A DNA stretch of 40,622 nt, taken from assembly GCA_944333375.1 (NCBI GenBank), contig CALVKX010000003.1, positions 1-40,622 of the forward strand. Direction: 5' to 3'. Under the pieces are notes generated by a model. That model searched no databases. It had not been told where the DNA came from and was given only the letters and a program-made list of their open reading frames with translations. Of this stretch, positions 38,415 to 40,622 are shown piece by piece. How positions within the stretch are numbered: position 1 is the stretch's first letter; each line of letters starts with the position of its first letter. Source of the DNA: an uncultured Eubacteriales bacterium. Lineage in GTDB: Bacteria > Bacillota_A > Clostridia > Christensenellales > Aristaeellaceae. The position numbers were made by a program, and so were the translations under genes.

Positions 38415-39917
38415 ATGCTACGACGGGTCCTGTGCTGCTTGCTGTGTCTGCTGGTCCTCGCCCCCGCCGCCCTGGCGGAAGGCACTTTTACCATGGCCGG
38501 CTTTGACGGGGAAAGCAGCACGCACGATTGGAACAGCAACGGCTTTTTTACCCGCATGCAGGCTCGCACGGGCCTGAGCTTTACGTTTGAACAGTACACC
38601 AGCCTGGAGAAGTGGCAGAAGGCCAAGGACGCCATGTTTGCGCCCGGCGGCGAGCTGCCGGACGTGCTGTTCAAGGCCGCGCTGACGACCCCGGAACTGA
38701 TCCGCTATTCCGACAGCGGCCAGCTCATCGACCTCGGGCCGCTGCTGGAGGAATACGCGCCGAATCTGTGGGCGCTCTTGCAGGAGCATCCCGACTGGCT
38801 GGAGGCCATCACCCTGCCTAACGGAAAGATCGCGGCCCTGCCCGCCATTCAGGAGCTGGCCCCGCAAAACGCCATGTGGATCAATCAGACCTGGCTGGAT
38901 AAGCTGGGCCTGGAGATGCCGACGAACTGGGAGGAGCTCAGGGACGTCCTCACGGCCTTTCGCGACCGCGATCCCAACGGCAACGGCAAAAAGGACGAGG
39001 TTCCCATGGCCTTTCTGGGGCCGTGGGAGCTCAAGTTTCTCTCCCACGCCTGGGGCGTGGTGGCCAACGACTACAACATCTACCTCGACAGCGAGGGGCA
39101 GGTGCATTACTGGCCGCAGGAGGACAGCTTCTGGGAGCTGGCGTGCAGCCTGCGCGAGCTCTATCGGGACGGCCTGCTGGACGGGGATGGCTTTGTCACC
39201 GCAGATGCGCTCAGGCGGATTACCGATGATGACGCAAGCGAGGTTTACGGGGTATTTTTCGCGCCCACGCCGGTGAACCTGGTGACCTACGAGATGTCGC
39301 GGGACTATGTGCTGCTGGAGCCGCTGGAATATGAGGGCGAGCAGGTTTACCGCGACCTCTACGGGCAGGTGACGCGTGGCACGTTTGCCATCACCAGCGC
39401 GTGCGAGGACCCCGGGGCCCTGCTGGCATGGGTGGACGTGCTCTATACCGAGGAAGGCGCCGCCGAGGCCATGGCCGGGATCGAGGGCGAGGACTATGTC
39501 ATTGACGAGGACGGCTACTGGGGCTGGAAGGGCGGCGTGGAGGCCATGACCACCCAGACGCTCAGTGAGCTGAGCATATATGACACCGGCGATATGCCCT
39601 GGCTGTTCCCCGACGCTTTCTACGACCGCTACAACGAGGAGAACGTGCGCCGTGTCAACGCGGAGCTGCGCAGGCTGGATGCCCGCATCGTGCGGCCCTT
39701 CCCGGTGTATACGCTTACGCAGGAGGAGAGCGAGCGGGCCGCGGAGCTGCAGGAGCAGTTGGGCGCCTATGTGGACGAGACGCTGGCGCGGGTGGTGCTG
39801 GGCGAGATCGGCATGGGCGAGGAGGAGGCTCAGGCGTTTTACGATGGCCTTGCCCAACGGGGCATGCAGGAGATGATCGCTTTGTGGCAAAGCGTCGCCG
39901 ACCGGCTGGGAGCGTGA
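38415..39917 (+). CDS. family 1 extracellular solute-binding protein
   Basis: 500 residues. A signal peptide (MLRRVLCCLLCLLVLAPAALA, probable cleavage before Glu22) lacks a lipobox at the cleavage point, unusual for a Gram-positive binding protein, which would need another anchor. The binding domain resembles the LplA/YtcQ group: PEL(I)RYSDSGQLIDLGPLLEEYAPN, GKIAALPAIQE, and a calcium-loop-like RDPNGNGKKDEVPMAF, which is common in that group. These usually bind oligosaccharides. No permease or ATPase gene is nearby; galK follows 55 bases later, so a sugar is a fair guess. Ribosome site GGAGG. Confidence 0.85.
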   Translation: MLRRVLCCLLCLLVLAPAALAEGTFTMAGFDGESSTHDWNSNGFFTRMQARTGLSFTFEQYTSLEKWQKAKDAMFAPGGELPDVLFKAALTTPELIRYSDSGQLIDLGPLLEEYAPNLWALLQEHPDWLEAITLPNGKIAALPAIQELAPQNAMWINQTWLDKLGLEMPTNWEELRDVLTAFRDRDPNGNGKKDEVPMAFLGPWELKFLSHAWGVVANDYNIYLDSEGQVHYWPQEDSFWELACSLRELYRDGLLDGDGFVTADALRRITDDDASEVYGVFFAPTPVNLVTYEMSRDYVLLEPLEYEGEQVYRDLYGQVTRGTFAITSACEDPGALLAWVDVLYTEEGAAEAMAGIEGEDYVIDEDGYWGWKGGVEAMTTQTLSELSIYDTGDMPWLFPDAFYDRYNEENVRRVNAELRRLDARIVRPFPVYTLTQEESERAAELQEQLGAYVDETLARVVLGEIGMGEEEAQAFYDGLAQRGMQEMIALWQSVADRLGA

Positions 39918-39972
39918 CGCTTTGCCCTGACGGGCACGGAAGTGCAGATCACCAAAGAAGGATGGATGGCTT

Positions 39973-40622
39973 ATGAACAGGTACGCGCAAATGATTAGTG
40001 AACTCAAAACGCCCGAGGTCATGAAACGTTTGACCTACCTATACGGCCAGCAGGGCGGGATGCTTGTGGCGCAGAGCGCGCGGTATTCCCACCTGCTCAA
40101 GCGGCACGAGGAGCTGGTGGGCTATGACGGGCCCATCGCCATGGTCAGCGCGCCGGGGCGAACAGAGATCGGCGGCAACCACACCGATCACAACCGCGGC
40201 AAGGTGCTGGCCGCTGCGGTCAACCTCGACACGCTGGCCGCGGTCAGCCCGCGGGATGACGGCAGGGTCAACATCCACAGCGAGGGCTACGCGCCCCTGA
40301 GCCTTTCGCTGGACGACCTGAGCGTGCGCGAGGATGAGAAGGGAACCACGGCGGCGCTGGTGCGCGGCGTGGCCGACGGCCTGCGCAAGGACGGGCTGAA
40401 GATCGGCGGCTTCGACGCCGTGATGACCTCCACCGTGCGAAGCGGCAGCGGCCTGAGCAGCTCGGCGGCGGTCGAGGTGCTGCTGTGCGCCATCTTCGAC
40501 GAGCTTTACAACGACGGGAAGCTGGACTTCAAGCGCCGCGCGCAGATCTCCCAGTACGCCGAGAACGTCTACTTCGGCAAGCCCAGCGGCCTGATGGACC
40601 AGATGGCCTCCAGCGCGGGCGG
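39973..40622 (+). CDS. galK: galactokinase, 3' end beyond the window
   Basis: 216 codons are visible, open to the window edge. The galactokinase signature SAPGRTEIGGNHTDHNRGKVL is at about residues 57-77, and the GHMP ATP-binding motif STVRSGSGLSSSAAVEVLL follows at about 155-173, then GLMDQMASSAG near the edge. It phosphorylates galactose with ATP in the Leloir pathway. The N-terminus is about 35 residues longer than in the Escherichia coli enzyme, a form I recall from Clostridia. The start at 39973 follows AGAAGGATGG. Probably co-transcribed with the solute-binding protein gene. Confidence 0.93.
   Translation, partial: MNRYAQMISELKTPEVMKRLTYLYGQQGGMLVAQSARYSHLLKRHEELVGYDGPIAMVSAPGRTEIGGNHTDHNRGKVLAAAVNLDTLAAVSPRDDGRVNIHSEGYAPLSLSLDDLSVREDEKGTTAALVRGVADGLRKDGLKIGGFDAVMTSTVRSGSGLSSSAAVEVLLCAIFDELYNDGKLDFKRRAQISQYAENVYFGKPSGLMDQMASSAG

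Noticed and set aside
38960..39010. Calcium-loop-like DPNGNGKKDE in the solute-binding protein as a new feature
   Set aside because: This segment is common in LplA/YtcQ-type binding proteins, so it is not novel.
39918..39972. Terminator or promoter between the solute-binding protein gene and galK
   Set aside because: A GCCC-TGA-GGGC-like mini-stem has no T-run and no convincing -35/-10 pair is present; co-transcription is simpler.
38418..40022. 534-codon open frame antisense to the solute-binding protein gene
   Set aside because: Shadow of a gene with signal peptide, ribosome site and promoter.

Overview
The window looks like chromosomal DNA of a GC-rich, endospore-forming member of the Clostridia (Bacillota). 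Evidence: a germination protease next to spoIIP, the cdaA-cdaR c-di-AMP pair, rsmG followed by a Noc/ParB-like gene, a class A RNase P RNA, strong AGGAGG ribosome sites, sigma-A promoters with 17-bp spacers, and cell-envelope genes with no outer-membrane components. I cannot fix the genus; a Christensenellales- or Oscillospirales-like gut lineage is only a guess. No phage, transposase, CRISPR array or plasmid gene was seen. The gene content is mostly core plus envelope glycan genes.

Layout. 1-300: tandem terminators of an upstream gene and a tRNA-Val(CAC) with its own promoter and terminator. 304-4803 (minus): a four-gene glycan operon (GT2 glycosyltransferase, VioA-like aminotransferase, Wzx-type flippase, ATP-grasp enzyme). 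4962-6887: S41-family lipoprotein. 6931-8892 (minus): rnpB followed by a GT-C-like membrane protein. 9054-10598: guaA. 10664-16893 (minus): a tightly overlapping operon cdaA - cdaR - Pro-rich membrane protein - P-loop ATPase - rRNA m5C methyltransferase - aldo/keto reductase. 17097-20226: radC - DUF218 - rsmG, then a divergent Noc/ParB relative flanked by an inverted repeat. 20275-22434: a cytosolic-looking VWA protein (minus) and a membrane-anchored half-size solute-binding-like protein. 22590-26075: MacA/MacB-type efflux operon. 26173-27999: gpr and spoIIP with candidate sporulation promoters. 28064-35773: murI and a five-enzyme set resembling WbpI/A/B/D/E for UDP-ManNAc(3NAc)A, interrupted by a CmpB-family membrane protein and an rRNA guanine methyltransferase. 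35783-37669 (minus): a second GT-C-like membrane protein. 37811 to the end: a GNAT acetyltransferase, an orphan family-1 solute-binding protein and the first half of galK.

Two glycan systems stand out. One makes a probable 4-amino-sugar polymer unit and flips it. The other makes a di-N-acetylated uronic acid nucleotide. The two large GT-C-like proteins could use lipid-linked sugars from either. The least familiar material is the extended cdaA operon (a Pro-rich membrane protein and a ParA-like ATPase in the place where glmM usually sits), the divergent Noc-like protein with flanking GAGGCCTC sites, and the VWA protein whose start codon lies in a hairpin loop. Most promoter and hairpin calls were made by eye; start sites were chosen from ribosome sites and overlaps.
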